DNA of 44,103 nucleotides from Lentisphaerae bacterium RIFOXYA12_64_32 (GTDB lineage Bacteria > Verrucomicrobiota > Lentisphaeria > Oligosphaerales > YB12-FULL-65-16), in the NCBI GenBank assembly GCA_001803235.1, contig MHBL01000233.1, positions 1-44,103 on the forward strand, written 5' to 3'. Of the stretch, positions 33,644-42,524 are shown piece after piece (within the stretch, counting starts at the first letter, position 1; each line of letters starts with the position of its first letter). Below the pieces are notes generated by a model that was given only the letters and a program-made list of their open reading frames with translations, was not told the origin of the DNA and ran no database searches. The position numbers were made by a program, and so were the translations under genes.

Positions 33644-36600
33644 TCACTTGCCTGGTTGGACTTCGGCCTTGACGGGGTTGGCGTCGGCGCCGGTGACGGC
33701 GTCTGGGGTGCCGTCGAAGTGGAAGAGGACTGCGGTATCCGCATCCGAGGTGAAGGGCTGTCGCAGCGGGTCGAAGTCTTTGTCGTAGCGTGGCACTTTC
33801 GAGATGCGCAGTTCGTCGATGCAGCCGTCGTGGCAGCCGACGGCGATGGACGGTGTGGCGTCTTTCAGAACGTACGTGTTTTTGCCGGTCAGGGCGAAGG
33901 GATAGTCCCAGGTGCGGGGCTGGCGGCGGCCATTGATGTAGACCGCGAAGTCGCCTTCGGCGCCGGTCTTGCCGTCGACCATCTTCCACACGGCCGCCAG
34001 GTGTACCCACTCGCCGGCGTGGAAGAAGTGTTTGGCCATACCGCCGACCTCGTCGCGCTTCTTTTCCTCGGGCTTGCCGAGCACGCCGCGGGTGAGCAGG
34101 TCGAGGTTGGCGTAGAAGTTGTCCTTCCAGGCGCCGAATCCGTAGCGGTAGTAAAACGCGATGGCGCCGCCGTTCACGAAGTTGCTGCGGACCTCCTGGC
34201 CGTCCTTGAGCGTGAGCCAGGCGCTGGTCCAGTCGGGGCGGAACCAGAACTCGATCGTGCCTTGGCGTGACGGGAAGTGCTCGTAGCCACCATCCGGGAG
34301 GGCCGCGCCGCGCGGGAACTTCACGGTCCGGCCCTGGGTGAAGTGCATGGCCTGGCCCGCAATGCCCTCGACGAAGTCGCCGGGCGGCGGTGTCCAGGCG
34401 GGCATCTCCGGCGGCGGCGCGAGCTGCGCCTGCGGCAGGTTCTCGGGTGCCATCGCGACCGCGGGCGGGACGTTCAGGAACCGGATGTGCGGGCTGAACG
34501 GGATCGGCGGCCCGGTGCGCGGTCGCGCCTTGACGCTCCACGCCCCGAACTTGCCATCGACCGGCACCGTGACCTCTCCCATCTTCAGTTCCTTCTCGTC
34601 CATGCCGATTGAGCCGTCCGCGCGCAGCACGGTCACGGGGTGGGTGACGAACAGCTTCACCAGATCGACGCCTTGCGGCACGCCGAAGTACACCGGCAGG
34701 CCGTCGGGACTGAGCCACACCCCGTCCGGGCACGCCAGGAAGACGCGATCCACCGTGGCGTCCTGGATGGTGAAGGACCCCTGTCCGCCGGTGTCGATGC
34801 GATAGGTGCCGGGCGGCGCCTCGGTCGGGATGGTCACGCGCACGTGGACGGGCAGTGGCAGTGGTGCAGCGGTCTTGTCCTTGCCCTGGCCCGGGAGTTC
34901 CCAGTCGCGGAATGGGATGCGCTCTTCAGGACGGATGTCGGCCACCACGGGCTTGCCGTCCGGGCCCAGGATCTGCAGCGACACCTGGCCGGGGTGCGAC
35001 TTCTGGATGAAGACGCCGAAGCTGACCGCCTGGCCGGCGGGCTTTTCGAGCGCGGCGAAGACGGCCTCGGTCGCGAACCCGGGCGTGGCGAGGACCGGCC
35101 AAGGCGGAACGGGGCGGTCGGTCTTGGCGAGCGCCGCCATGGCCGTGGGCATACCGAGGAGGTAGTGCATGTTCGTGTGCGCGCCGCGGTACGGGAGCCG
35201 GTCGAGCGTGTTCAGGTCCGTCGCGCCTTTCAGTTCGTCGCCCAGGCGCACGCGCTCCTGGAGCAACGCCGCCTGCACCTGGTGATTGACGACGCGCAGG
35301 TACTCCTGGCGTCCGGTCCAGTCGTAGGCGATCGTGAAAAGGTACGCGGATGCGTTCTGGTACGAGGTGGGCGCCGGGATGTGGTTGAAGCGGTACTGGT
35401 AGTCCAGTGCCTTGAGGAACGCCTGCTTGGCGCGGTCGTTGCCGGTGGCCCACCAGTAGTCGTAGAGGACGAGCGCGCTGCGGTCGACCTTGTAGAGCGG
35501 ACCGTACGGCACGTTGAGGTCTTTGGACAGGCCGTTCGGCGCATCGAGGTCAATGATGGCGCCGGCCAACTCGTCGGCCATCTTGCGGAAAGCCGGGTCC
35601 CACTCGCGCGTGTGCAGCGCGACGAGGACGCGCAGCAGCAGGAACTGCGCATAGCTCTTGGCTGCCTCTTCGGGCTTCCAGGCTTGTGCCAACGCCTCGC
35701 CGTACAGGCGCGTCGTCTCGATGGCGTACTCGTTGCCGGTCAGATAGTACTCAGAGAGCCAGTGGACGACGTCGTGGCCGGAGTTGTCCATCTGCATGAG
35801 TGTCTTGGGCCCGCGCCAGTGGAACGGTTCGTGGATGCTTCCGTAGTTGAATCCGAACCCACCGCGGAAGACGTCGGGTGGCGCATCCCAGTGCGCCATG
35901 TCCCAGTCGGCACAGTGCGTGTTGAAACGCGCCGCGTACTCGTAGTACTTGCGGTCGCCGGAGCGGGCGTACAGGGCCCAGACGTGGCGGCGCACGCCGT
36001 ACTCGACCGACCAGGCGGTGCGGTAGAGGTCGGCCGTCCAGCGGCCGTTCTGCTTCTCGTAGTCCAAGTACGGACAACTACCCCACTCGATGAGTCCGGT
36101 CAACGGGAACACGCGGTAGGGCAGGGTGATCCGGTCGAAGAAATCGGCGATGGTGGCCTCCTCGGCCGGGAAGCGTTTCGCGTCCTTGGGGTGCATGGGC
36201 CAGGTCATGGCGCCGGTGGCGCAGAGGAAGGCCGGATCGGCCTGCAGCAGGGCGGGCCTGCACGCCGCGTGTGCCTGTTTCGCCATCGTTGCCACGTCCA
36301 GCGGGCCGGTGTGCGGGATGAGCCAGACCTCGTGCGTCTTGGCCGAGCCCTGCGCGTTGCTGGGCGTCTTCGCCACCTTGTCGAGCTTGTTCACGCGATT
36401 GTCCTGCGACCAAATGCCGGTCTCGATCCACTTGCCCCAGTACTCTTTGATCAGTGTCGGCGCGCGGAAGTCCCACTCGCGACCGCAGCGTGCGGGCCAG
36501 AAATGGATGCGGACTCCGCTCGTTGAGACCTCGAGTTCCTTGGGGAACTGCTCTGCCAGGTCGCGGATCACGGCGGTGAGTCCCGCCTGCGGCGACGATG

Positions 36601-37588
36601 CGTCGCACCACTCGCCGCAGGCCGCGCCGGACAGCAGTTCCTCAGTCGTCCCGCCCGAGACCTGCGCCAGCGAGAAGTGCGAGCCGGTTTCGAGGAAGTG
36701 CGGGAAATCGTCCTGCATCATGCTGGCTGTGTCGCCTGGTTTCAGGTCCACGACCTTGACGGTTTCATCAAACGTCTTGGCGGTGTCGAACGTCGCCTGC
36801 GCGGGCGCCAGAGTGCGCATGGGCACGTCCAGACCGTAATCGCGGACCCAGAGCTTGTTCGTGTCTTCGGTGAGCACCAGCGTGTGGCTGATCTGCACCA
36901 TGGTGCTGTTGGCGAAGAAGCTCATCCGCGCGATGCCGCGCGCCACGCGCTCGCCCTGCTCGGTCACGTACCAGCCTTCGGTGCGGACGACGCACCGCAG
37001 CGGGCCGGGTTTGAGCATCGTGCGCTGGATCTCCGCCTTGTCGCCGGCGCACGTGGCGGTGCGGCCCTGGTTGTCGATCAGGTAGGCGGCGGCCTCGCCC
37101 GTGCCCCAGAGCGCGATGCCGTCGCGGCCGTCGAGGAGTCGTGCGGAGTCCGCAAGGAGGTTGGCCTTGGAGACGGTGAACACGGCGGCACCGGTATTGA
37201 TTTCGAGGGCCCCGTCCTTTTCGGTCAGCGTGATCCCTGTGGCGTCCGCGCGCTTCACGTCGGGACCGAACTCGGCGCGGTACTCGTCGGTTACCGGGCC
37301 GACGAGGCTGACCAGTGCCCAGCGAATACTGCCGTCGCGGTAGGTCGCGGCCACGTCGATTTGCGCCGGGACTTCACGGCCCTGCGCATCGACGATACGG
37401 ATGTTGGTCGCGTCGCGTACGGCACCGGTGGGCAACGGCAGTCCGCCGACCAACGGCCACGGCGTGGTCAACCCCGATTCGTCGTTCACGCGGAGCGGGC
37501 ACACGTCCGCTGCGTGCAGGGCGGTGAGGGCCAGGGTTAACACCCCGATCAAGGCCAGACGACGGGTTGGGGCGTGGGTGGTACTCAA
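33644..37588 (-). CDS. Giant secreted rhamnogalacturonan exolyase (PcRGLX/YetA)-like protein with C-terminal LamG domain
   Basis: About 1314 residues. A Sec signal peptide is visible (RRLALIGVLTLALTALHAAD). Residues 25-260 resemble the first RIFT-barrel domain of PcRGLX-type lyases (PLRVNDESGL, GGLPLPTGAV, RWALVSLVGP). A second beta domain runs to about 480, and an alpha/alpha toroid spans about 500-870 (WSVEYGVRRHVWALYARSGD, HWLSEYYLTGNEYA). Residues about 1069-1290 form a LamG-type domain (TIEFWFRPDWTS, WVHLAAVWKMVDG, CIDELRISKVPRYD). A lyase on acidic polysaccharide is the best guess; the catalytic residues are not identifiable by eye. A TTG start at 37588 is preferred because GGAGG lies eight bases upstream and it yields a clean signal peptide; frames further upstream lack both. 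Likely last gene of the GntR cluster. Confidence 0.78.
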   Translation of the reverse strand: MSTTHAPTRRLALIGVLTLALTALHAADVCPLRVNDESGLTTPWPLVGGLPLPTGAVRDATNIRIVDAQGREVPAQIDVAATYRDGSIRWALVSLVGPVTDEYRAEFGPDVKRADATGITLTEKDGALEINTGAAVFTVSKANLLADSARLLDGRDGIALWGTGEAAAYLIDNQGRTATCAGDKAEIQRTMLKPGPLRCVVRTEGWYVTEQGERVARGIARMSFFANSTMVQISHTLVLTEDTNKLWVRDYGLDVPMRTLAPAQATFDTAKTFDETVKVVDLKPGDTASMMQDDFPHFLETGSHFSLAQVSGGTTEELLSGAACGEWCDASSPQAGLTAVIRDLAEQFPKELEVSTSGVRIHFWPARCGREWDFRAPTLIKEYWGKWIETGIWSQDNRVNKLDKVAKTPSNAQGSAKTHEVWLIPHTGPLDVATMAKQAHAACRPALLQADPAFLCATGAMTWPMHPKDAKRFPAEEATIADFFDRITLPYRVFPLTGLIEWGSCPYLDYEKQNGRWTADLYRTAWSVEYGVRRHVWALYARSGDRKYYEYAARFNTHCADWDMAHWDAPPDVFRGGFGFNYGSIHEPFHWRGPKTLMQMDNSGHDVVHWLSEYYLTGNEYAIETTRLYGEALAQAWKPEEAAKSYAQFLLLRVLVALHTREWDPAFRKMADELAGAIIDLDAPNGLSKDLNVPYGPLYKVDRSALVLYDYWWATGNDRAKQAFLKALDYQYRFNHIPAPTSYQNASAYLFTIAYDWTGRQEYLRVVNHQVQAALLQERVRLGDELKGATDLNTLDRLPYRGAHTNMHYLLGMPTAMAALAKTDRPVPPWPVLATPGFATEAVFAALEKPAGQAVSFGVFIQKSHPGQVSLQILGPDGKPVVADIRPEERIPFRDWELPGQGKDKTAAPLPLPVHVRVTIPTEAPPGTYRIDTGGQGSFTIQDATVDRVFLACPDGVWLSPDGLPVYFGVPQGVDLVKLFVTHPVTVLRADGSIGMDEKELKMGEVTVPVDGKFGAWSVKARPRTGPPIPFSPHIRFLNVPPAVAMAPENLPQAQLAPPPEMPAWTPPPGDFVEGIAGQAMHFTQGRTVKFPRGAALPDGGYEHFPSRQGTIEFWFRPDWTSAWLTLKDGQEVRSNFVNGGAIAFYYRYGFGAWKDNFYANLDLLTRGVLGKPEEKKRDEVGGMAKHFFHAGEWVHLAAVWKMVDGKTGAEGDFAVYINGRRQPRTWDYPFALTGKNTYVLKDATPSIAVGCHDGCIDELRISKVPRYDKDFDPLRQPFTSDADTAVLFHFDGTPDAVTGADANPVKAEVQPGK

Positions 37589-37905
37589 GGACGTTCCCTC
37601 CTCGTTGGTTCGCTGGCGACGCCATGCCGGGAGCGCTCGCTGAAGACTCGCGCCTGCTTCCGTCTCAAGGGCCTGCCGATTTGACCGATGCGGCATCAAG
37701 ACAGCCCGCGAGGACGCGGGCGCTCCAGTTCGGATGTGGCACGAAACTTGGAGCGCCCGCGTCCTCGCGGGCTCTTCTTTTCACCAAATCGACGCGCCCT
37801 GCTGAAAACGGGACTCAGGCTTCTGGATCAAGCTATAAAACCTGTATTCTATCCGATGGCCGCGAAATTGGTTGTACGGTGTCACCGGGATCGCGTCGCT
37901 CGCGG
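37589..37905. other. Spacer before the PcRGLX-like gene
   Basis: This 317-base gap contains repeat B copy 3 and, at 37820-37865, an AT-richer stretch (AAGCTATAAAACCTG) that may hold a separate promoter for the PcRGLX-like gene on the minus strand. No gene is supported. Confidence 0.5.
37703..37773. repeat. Hairpin repeat family B, copy 3 (complete pair)
   Basis: Arms 37703-37727 and 37749-37773 are perfect 25-base inverted repeats, 21 bases apart. Each holds a hairpin with CCCGCG/CGCGGG stem. The right end runs into CTTCTTTTC, so on the plus strand it also looks terminator-like. Confidence 0.88.
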
Positions 37906-40095
37906 TCACGGCAGCGGGTGCAGGACGAAGAAATCCACGCCCAAGCCATCAGCCAGGTTCGTCATGCGCACGCAGTGCTTGCCGGCTGAAAGGGCCAGGG
38001 CACTGCCGAGTTTCATGTACGCCCAGTTGTCCGTGTCGCTGCACCAACCGCCGGTGCCGGGGATGGCGATGTCCGCAAACTCGGGGCCAGGCGACTGTCC
38101 GTCGAGGAGCAGGGCGCGGCGCGGCTTGCCCGGTGTTGTGTAGCGCATCCAGAGTTCGTACCGGCCGTCGGCGGGAGTGCTGAACTCCCACTCGAGCCAG
38201 TGTCCGATATCCTTGTGCCAGTAACTGATCGAGGCGCTGGCGCCGACCGGGTGACAGACCTTGGCCTCACCGCCGCCTTGGTTGGTGAAATCCTCCGCTT
38301 CGACGCGCACAAAATCCTTGGTCGCAGCCAGTTCCGGTGGTGGCAGCGAGACGATAGTGGTGGTGTGGCCTTCGTTGCCCTGCGGATCGCGCGCCGTGAC
38401 CTTGATGGCGAACCGATTGCCTGTTTCCGGCGCAGTCCACTCCAGAGTCGGGCCTTGCCGGGTTTCGCCGTCGGGCAGACGCCACTCGACCGTTGCCGGG
38501 TCGTTTTGTGGGTCGGAGACCCTGGCCGTTAAGTGGATGGTTCGACCTTCGCCCGGTGTGAGCGCAAGTGCGCCTTCGACCGTGACGGACGGGCTGCACG
38601 GCGGGACGAAGCGGACGCGGGCGTAGCGCGCGACCGGCTTGCCGTCGATCGTGTCGGCGATGAGCAGATCGGCTGCCTCGGTGAGCGGACAGCCGGCACG
38701 GGGGGAGGCGGTGAAGAAGGACCCCGGGATGGGCCGTGCCAAGGGAATGCGGACCGGGGCGGAGATGGAGCCATCCCTCCCGATCCTCATGGCGTAGGTT
38801 CCGGTCTGGGGTCTGGTCTCCGGCGTGGTGCCCACGAGGTTACACAGAATGTAGAGCGTAAGGTCCGGTGTGATGTGGAGCCGAGGGTGGCCGATGTAGC
38901 CCGTGGGATGCAGCGGGCCAGTGGTCTCGCCGCCCGAGAGGACCACGCGCTTCTCGAGCAGCTTTCCGTCCTTGAGGATTCCGTAGCAGACGTGCCAATC
39001 CCGTTTGATGTCGGGGAAATGGAGATCGCGAAGTTGGGGGTTGATCGGTTCCTTCTGCCAGACCACGTGCAACCGCCCATCGGGCGCGAGCCAGGAATCG
39101 CCCATCCCAATCGTGCCGCCGTCGTCCATGGTGTCGTCCAGTACCACCCACTCGGAGAACGGTGTCGACGTGACATCGGGCGTCCAGGTACAGTGCAGCT
39201 TGCGCATTCGCCAGCCCCACTTGCTGCGGCCCCAGGTCTCGGTGTTCGCGGGATCGATCCGGTTCCAGATGTTGAGCGGCGAACCGCCGAGGTAGTACAC
39301 CTGACGGCCGGCGAGGATCGCATTGGCGTAGTTGACGGGCGTTCCCGGGCCGCCCCAGACCGAGAACTTCGGGTCCTCGCCCTTGGGCCACGCGAGTTGC
39401 CCGGTCTTCCAGCCGCCGTGCTTGTCCAAGAACGCCCACTCGGAGTGCGTGGAGCCGATCTTGTTGAACAGGATAAACTCGCTGTTCTTCCCGTCGGCGG
39501 CAAAGGCGCGGTAGGAATGGTCAGTGAACTGGGGGGCGTCGTCCCATTGCGGGACCCAGTGTTTGGGTTCCTGTTCGGGGCGGGCCGGGTCGAACTCGAG
39601 AAACTCAGGTCGCGCAGGCCCTCCTGTCGCCTTGGCTTCCGAGGCGACGGGCGGCATAGGCACGGGTGGTGCCAGGGTGGGGTTCACTGACATGAGAAGT
39701 CGGCCGGCTTGGCTTACGCCCAGCGGGCAGGGCTCGCGGGTGCGGTCTTTCTCATCCCGCTGGCACAGGCGCCAGCCGTCCGGGCCGCGCTCATACAGCG
39801 CCCAGCGTGCGTTGTTCAGCGGCGCAACGCCCGGTACGGCTTCGAAAGCGCTGACAAACAGCTTGTCGCCGAGACGCACGATCTGTGTACTGCCGGAACC
39901 CCAGAACATCCCCGAGCCGTTGTTGGTCACTTCGTACGCCGGGGGACAGCAGACCGTCTCCTCGGCCTCGACTCGGGCTTCGAACGCCGGCGTCTCCGGT
40001 GCCGCCCGCGAGGTCGTGCAACCCTGCAATGCGGTCAGCGACAAAGCGAGCATGGCCACCTCCATCACAGAGATCTTGCGCACTCTGGTCGGCAT
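37906..40095 (-). CDS. Lipoprotein with beta-propeller-like core, Ig-like domain and C-terminal CBM6/35-like domain
   Basis: 729 residues. The signal peptide ends in a lipobox (LSLTALQGC), predicting a lipid-anchored protein. Residues about 50-490 contain repeated W/Y-rich strands with Asp-Gly turns, like sialidase-type propellers (FAADGKNSEFILFNK, WLAPDGRLHVVWQKEP, HITPDLTLYILCNL). Residues about 498-588 look like a PKD/Ig-type domain (HLTARVSDPQNDPATVEWRL). Residues 595-729 match the CBM6/35 pattern (VRVEAEDFTNQGGGEAKV, GHWLEWEFSTPADGRYELWM). It probably binds a polysaccharide at the cell surface; a catalytic role is not evident. ATG 40095, with a GGAGG run six bases upstream, is preferred over the adjacent GTG 40098. 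Only 29 bases follow the preceding M14-like gene. Confidence 0.78.
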   Translation of the reverse strand: MPTRVRKISVMEVAMLALSLTALQGCTTSRAAPETPAFEARVEAEETVCCPPAYEVTNNGSGMFWGSGSTQIVRLGDKLFVSAFEAVPGVAPLNNARWALYERGPDGWRLCQRDEKDRTREPCPLGVSQAGRLLMSVNPTLAPPVPMPPVASEAKATGGPARPEFLEFDPARPEQEPKHWVPQWDDAPQFTDHSYRAFAADGKNSEFILFNKIGSTHSEWAFLDKHGGWKTGQLAWPKGEDPKFSVWGGPGTPVNYANAILAGRQVYYLGGSPLNIWNRIDPANTETWGRSKWGWRMRKLHCTWTPDVTSTPFSEWVVLDDTMDDGGTIGMGDSWLAPDGRLHVVWQKEPINPQLRDLHFPDIKRDWHVCYGILKDGKLLEKRVVLSGGETTGPLHPTGYIGHPRLHITPDLTLYILCNLVGTTPETRPQTGTYAMRIGRDGSISAPVRIPLARPIPGSFFTASPRAGCPLTEAADLLIADTIDGKPVARYARVRFVPPCSPSVTVEGALALTPGEGRTIHLTARVSDPQNDPATVEWRLPDGETRQGPTLEWTAPETGNRFAIKVTARDPQGNEGHTTTIVSLPPPELAATKDFVRVEAEDFTNQGGGEAKVCHPVGASASISYWHKDIGHWLEWEFSTPADGRYELWMRYTTPGKPRRALLLDGQSPGPEFADIAIPGTGGWCSDTDNWAYMKLGSALALSAGKHCVRMTNLADGLGVDFFVLHPLP

Positions 40096-40124
40096 CACGC
40101 GCCTCCCTCCTCCCGTTATGGTCG

Positions 40125-41165
40125 TCAGGGCAGTCTCGGGGTCTTTTCGTGATCTCCAGCCGCGGCTAGTTCTCGGACGTTCAGGACCGAGATGACTTCC
40201 AGCCCTGGTTTGGCGATGGGCATGTGTGTACGCCGTCCGACAATCCCGTCCACGGGCGCGGCACCGATTTGTTCCACGTTCACGGACTCCAGTCCTGAGA
40301 TCTCGAACATTGTTTCGCCCTGGCGCACCGGTTCGTACTCGTCTTTGCGGTAATGGATGTGGCCCGCGACGGTGGCCTTGACGGGGACAGACGAGATCAC
40401 TTCGTAAACGGGTTCGGTGAGTCGGATTCGGGCGTCCGTCATGTGCAGTGCGGCCATGGCGTTCCGGATCCCTTGTTTGCCGGTCTCATACTCGTCTTTG
40501 TACGCGTGCTGGCACGAAAATTCGACACAGAACCCGTTGTGCCCCCGCGTGCCTGACTGATAGCCCAGATTGCCCATGCTGAACTCGTCGGGCGCGCCGT
40601 GCGGGTAGATGGCCTGGATGCCGAAGCAGGCGGCCAAGGGCAGGGAGTCGCGGTGCCAGTTGTAGATCAGCGGTTTCTCGGCCTGGAGGCAGTGGAAATC
40701 TATCGTGAGGTCAGCCGTGGCCACGAACTCGTGCCATAGCCACTGTGTGATTTGGCCGGCAACGCCGCGGATGGTGTCGCGGTTCCAGAGCCGGTTCATG
40801 TTGTAGTAGTTGGGGCCTTTGGCGCGCTCCATGCCGTAGGGGCAGTAGTCGTGGCGGAACCGGGAGTAGAAGTGGCGGTCCAGAACGGAGAGATCCTCGT
40901 TCTCGGGGTAGTACTCGAAGTCCAGTTCCAGCGCCGGCGGGTTGGCGCACGGGCAGAGGTTCACCGTGCCGCGGAAATCCGTCGTTTGCAGTTCGCGGAT
41001 CATGTCCTTGAGCACGACGGGGCCGATGTGCTCCATGCCGTGCTGGCCCGCGATGAGGGCGAGCGTCGGACCCGGTTGTGAACCCTTGATACGGCAGCCG
41101 GCGACGGTGAACGTGCGGCCCTTTGCCGACGTGAACGACTTGCTGATGGTTTCTGTGCTGTTCAT
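40125..41165 (-). CDS. Succinylglutamate desuccinylase/aspartoacylase-like (M14-type) zinc hydrolase
   Basis: 346 residues, no signal peptide. Zinc ligands in AGQHGMEHIG (His42, Glu45) and DFHCL (His near 157), and the general-acid Glu in FCVEFSCQH near 213, follow the AstE/AspA pattern. NMNRLWNRD is the substrate-side motif of the family. A beta-rich C-terminal domain (TVAGHIHYRK, AKPGLEVISVLN) completes the fold. Such enzymes cleave N-acyl amino acids or related amides. Its tight spacing with the CapA-like gene (32 bases) suggests a joint role, perhaps on an amide-bearing envelope or substrate component. ATG at 41165; ribosome site weak. Confidence 0.85.
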   Translation of the reverse strand: MNSTETISKSFTSAKGRTFTVAGCRIKGSQPGPTLALIAGQHGMEHIGPVVLKDMIRELQTTDFRGTVNLCPCANPPALELDFEYYPENEDLSVLDRHFYSRFRHDYCPYGMERAKGPNYYNMNRLWNRDTIRGVAGQITQWLWHEFVATADLTIDFHCLQAEKPLIYNWHRDSLPLAACFGIQAIYPHGAPDEFSMGNLGYQSGTRGHNGFCVEFSCQHAYKDEYETGKQGIRNAMAALHMTDARIRLTEPVYEVISSVPVKATVAGHIHYRKDEYEPVRQGETMFEISGLESVNVEQIGAAPVDGIVGRRTHMPIAKPGLEVISVLNVRELAAAGDHEKTPRLP

Positions 41166-41197
41166 GGGGATAGTGCGCGGTCTTTCCTTGACGCTTG

Positions 41198-42418
41198 TCA
41201 GTACAGTTCTTTCAGGTCAGCGGGAACATCCGTCACGCCGTGCCACTGGCGCAGCGTGGTCGCGTCGAGCACGTCCCAGTGCTCCTCGCAGTTCAGGTAG
41301 TGATTGACGATCTTGCCATTCTCCGCCTTACGTTTGGGGTCTTCGCAACCGTCGATCATGTCGTTGTTGAAGTTGCGCAGGATGTGGTAGTAATACGAGA
41401 ACGCGGCCGCGGCCGCGGAGAAGTAGCGCTCGTTTTCGCCCGGTTGCGCCAGGATGGCGTTCAGGCGGTTCAGGCGCGTGAGGACGCGTTGTCGCGCGGC
41501 AGGGTCACGTACGGTCTCGAGGCACTGTTTCGCGGCGTCATACCGGTGTGGGATGACGTCCAGCCCGGTAATGCCGCTGCGTCCGAGGCGCAGGCGCAGG
41601 CAGTAGCCTTCGTACCAGAAGGCGGGCAGCTCCGTTGTCGTCTCGCGGCGTTTGGGGAAGAGGAAGTTCCCGAGGCTGTAGGCAATCAGCGAGCCCCGGT
41701 AGAACTCGAAGCCGCGCGTGATGTGCGGGTGGTGCCCGATGACGGCGCTGGCGCCGGCCGCGACGAAGGCGCGGCAGTAGTTGCGGATGCGACGGGCAGG
41801 GAAGGGGACGTGCTCCTTGCCGTCGTGGAAGATGACCACGACCAGGTCGCCGGCGTCCTTTGCCTCCCGGATGGCGAGAGTGTTGAAGGGCGGGTTCAGC
41901 GCGTTGGCGCCTGGCGTCGCCTCGCCGGCGTCGCAGTCGCAGTGCATGGTCAGGGCGAAGATCGCCAGCCGCTGGCCTTTCACGGTCAGGCGCAAGGGTT
42001 GCGCGGCCTCGGCGGCGTTTCGGCCGCCGCCGACGTAACGGCAACCGGCGGCGGCGATGTGCGCGAGCGTCTCGATGAACGCGGCGTCGCCCCAGTCGCG
42101 CGAGTGGTTGTTGGCTACACCGTAGACATCGAAGCCGGCCTGGGCCATTCCAGCAAAGATGCGGGGATCGGACCGCAGGTTGGGGCCGCACTTGTCGATC
42201 GGCGCGCCGCCACAGGTGAGGGCCAGCTCCAGGTTGGTCACGGAGAGGTCCTTGTCGCGCAGTTCGGGCAGCATGTCGCCATAGACCATTTCGCCCTTGC
42301 CGGCGAGGAAGTTGTCCTCCACGTCGGCGACCGGGCAAAGGTCACCGGTGACCAGCAGTTTCAGGTCGTCGGGCGAGAACCCATCGAATCGGATCTGGCC
42401 ATGGTCTGGGATGTTCAT
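41198..42418 (-). CDS. CapA-family metallophosphatase-like protein
   Basis: 406 residues, no signal peptide or transmembrane segment visible, unlike many CapA proteins. Motifs KLLVTGDLCP, VTNLELALT, GVANNHSRDWG, VVVIFHDGKEH, and GHHPHITRGFEFYRGS with AYSLGNFLFP match the CapA (poly-gamma-glutamate synthesis) calcineurin-like fold; the usual HWG segment is changed to HDG. The last 80 residues form an additional helical part (AAAAAFSYYYHILRNFNNDM). CapB, CapC and PgsE genes are absent, so polymer synthesis is not implied. ATG at 42418 has GGAG close upstream. A longer upstream frame is antisense-type shadow of the regulator. Confidence 0.85.
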   Translation of the reverse strand: MNIPDHGQIRFDGFSPDDLKLLVTGDLCPVADVEDNFLAGKGEMVYGDMLPELRDKDLSVTNLELALTCGGAPIDKCGPNLRSDPRIFAGMAQAGFDVYGVANNHSRDWGDAAFIETLAHIAAAGCRYVGGGRNAAEAAQPLRLTVKGQRLAIFALTMHCDCDAGEATPGANALNPPFNTLAIREAKDAGDLVVVIFHDGKEHVPFPARRIRNYCRAFVAAGASAVIGHHPHITRGFEFYRGSLIAYSLGNFLFPKRRETTTELPAFWYEGYCLRLRLGRSGITGLDVIPHRYDAAKQCLETVRDPAARQRVLTRLNRLNAILAQPGENERYFSAAAAAFSYYYHILRNFNNDMIDGCEDPKRKAENGKIVNHYLNCEEHWDVLDATTLRQWHGVTDVPADLKELY

Positions 42419-42524
42419 CTGCTCCAGTTCCTCTGTCGGTCGCTCGGTGCCGTTCCGCTGTTGTGATGTGAACGGCAGGTGTCGGGTGTTCCGGGCTCGC
42501 GAAGACGGTGCGCCGTGGCCACTT

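Noticed and set aside
10233..37773. Hairpin repeats as a CRISPR array
   Set aside because: Copies are kilobases apart, arms are inverted rather than direct, and there is no regular repeat-spacer series or cas gene.
41198..42418. CapA-like gene as evidence of a poly-gamma-glutamate capsule locus
   Set aside because: CapB/PgsB, CapC and PgsE-type genes are absent and this copy lacks a membrane anchor.
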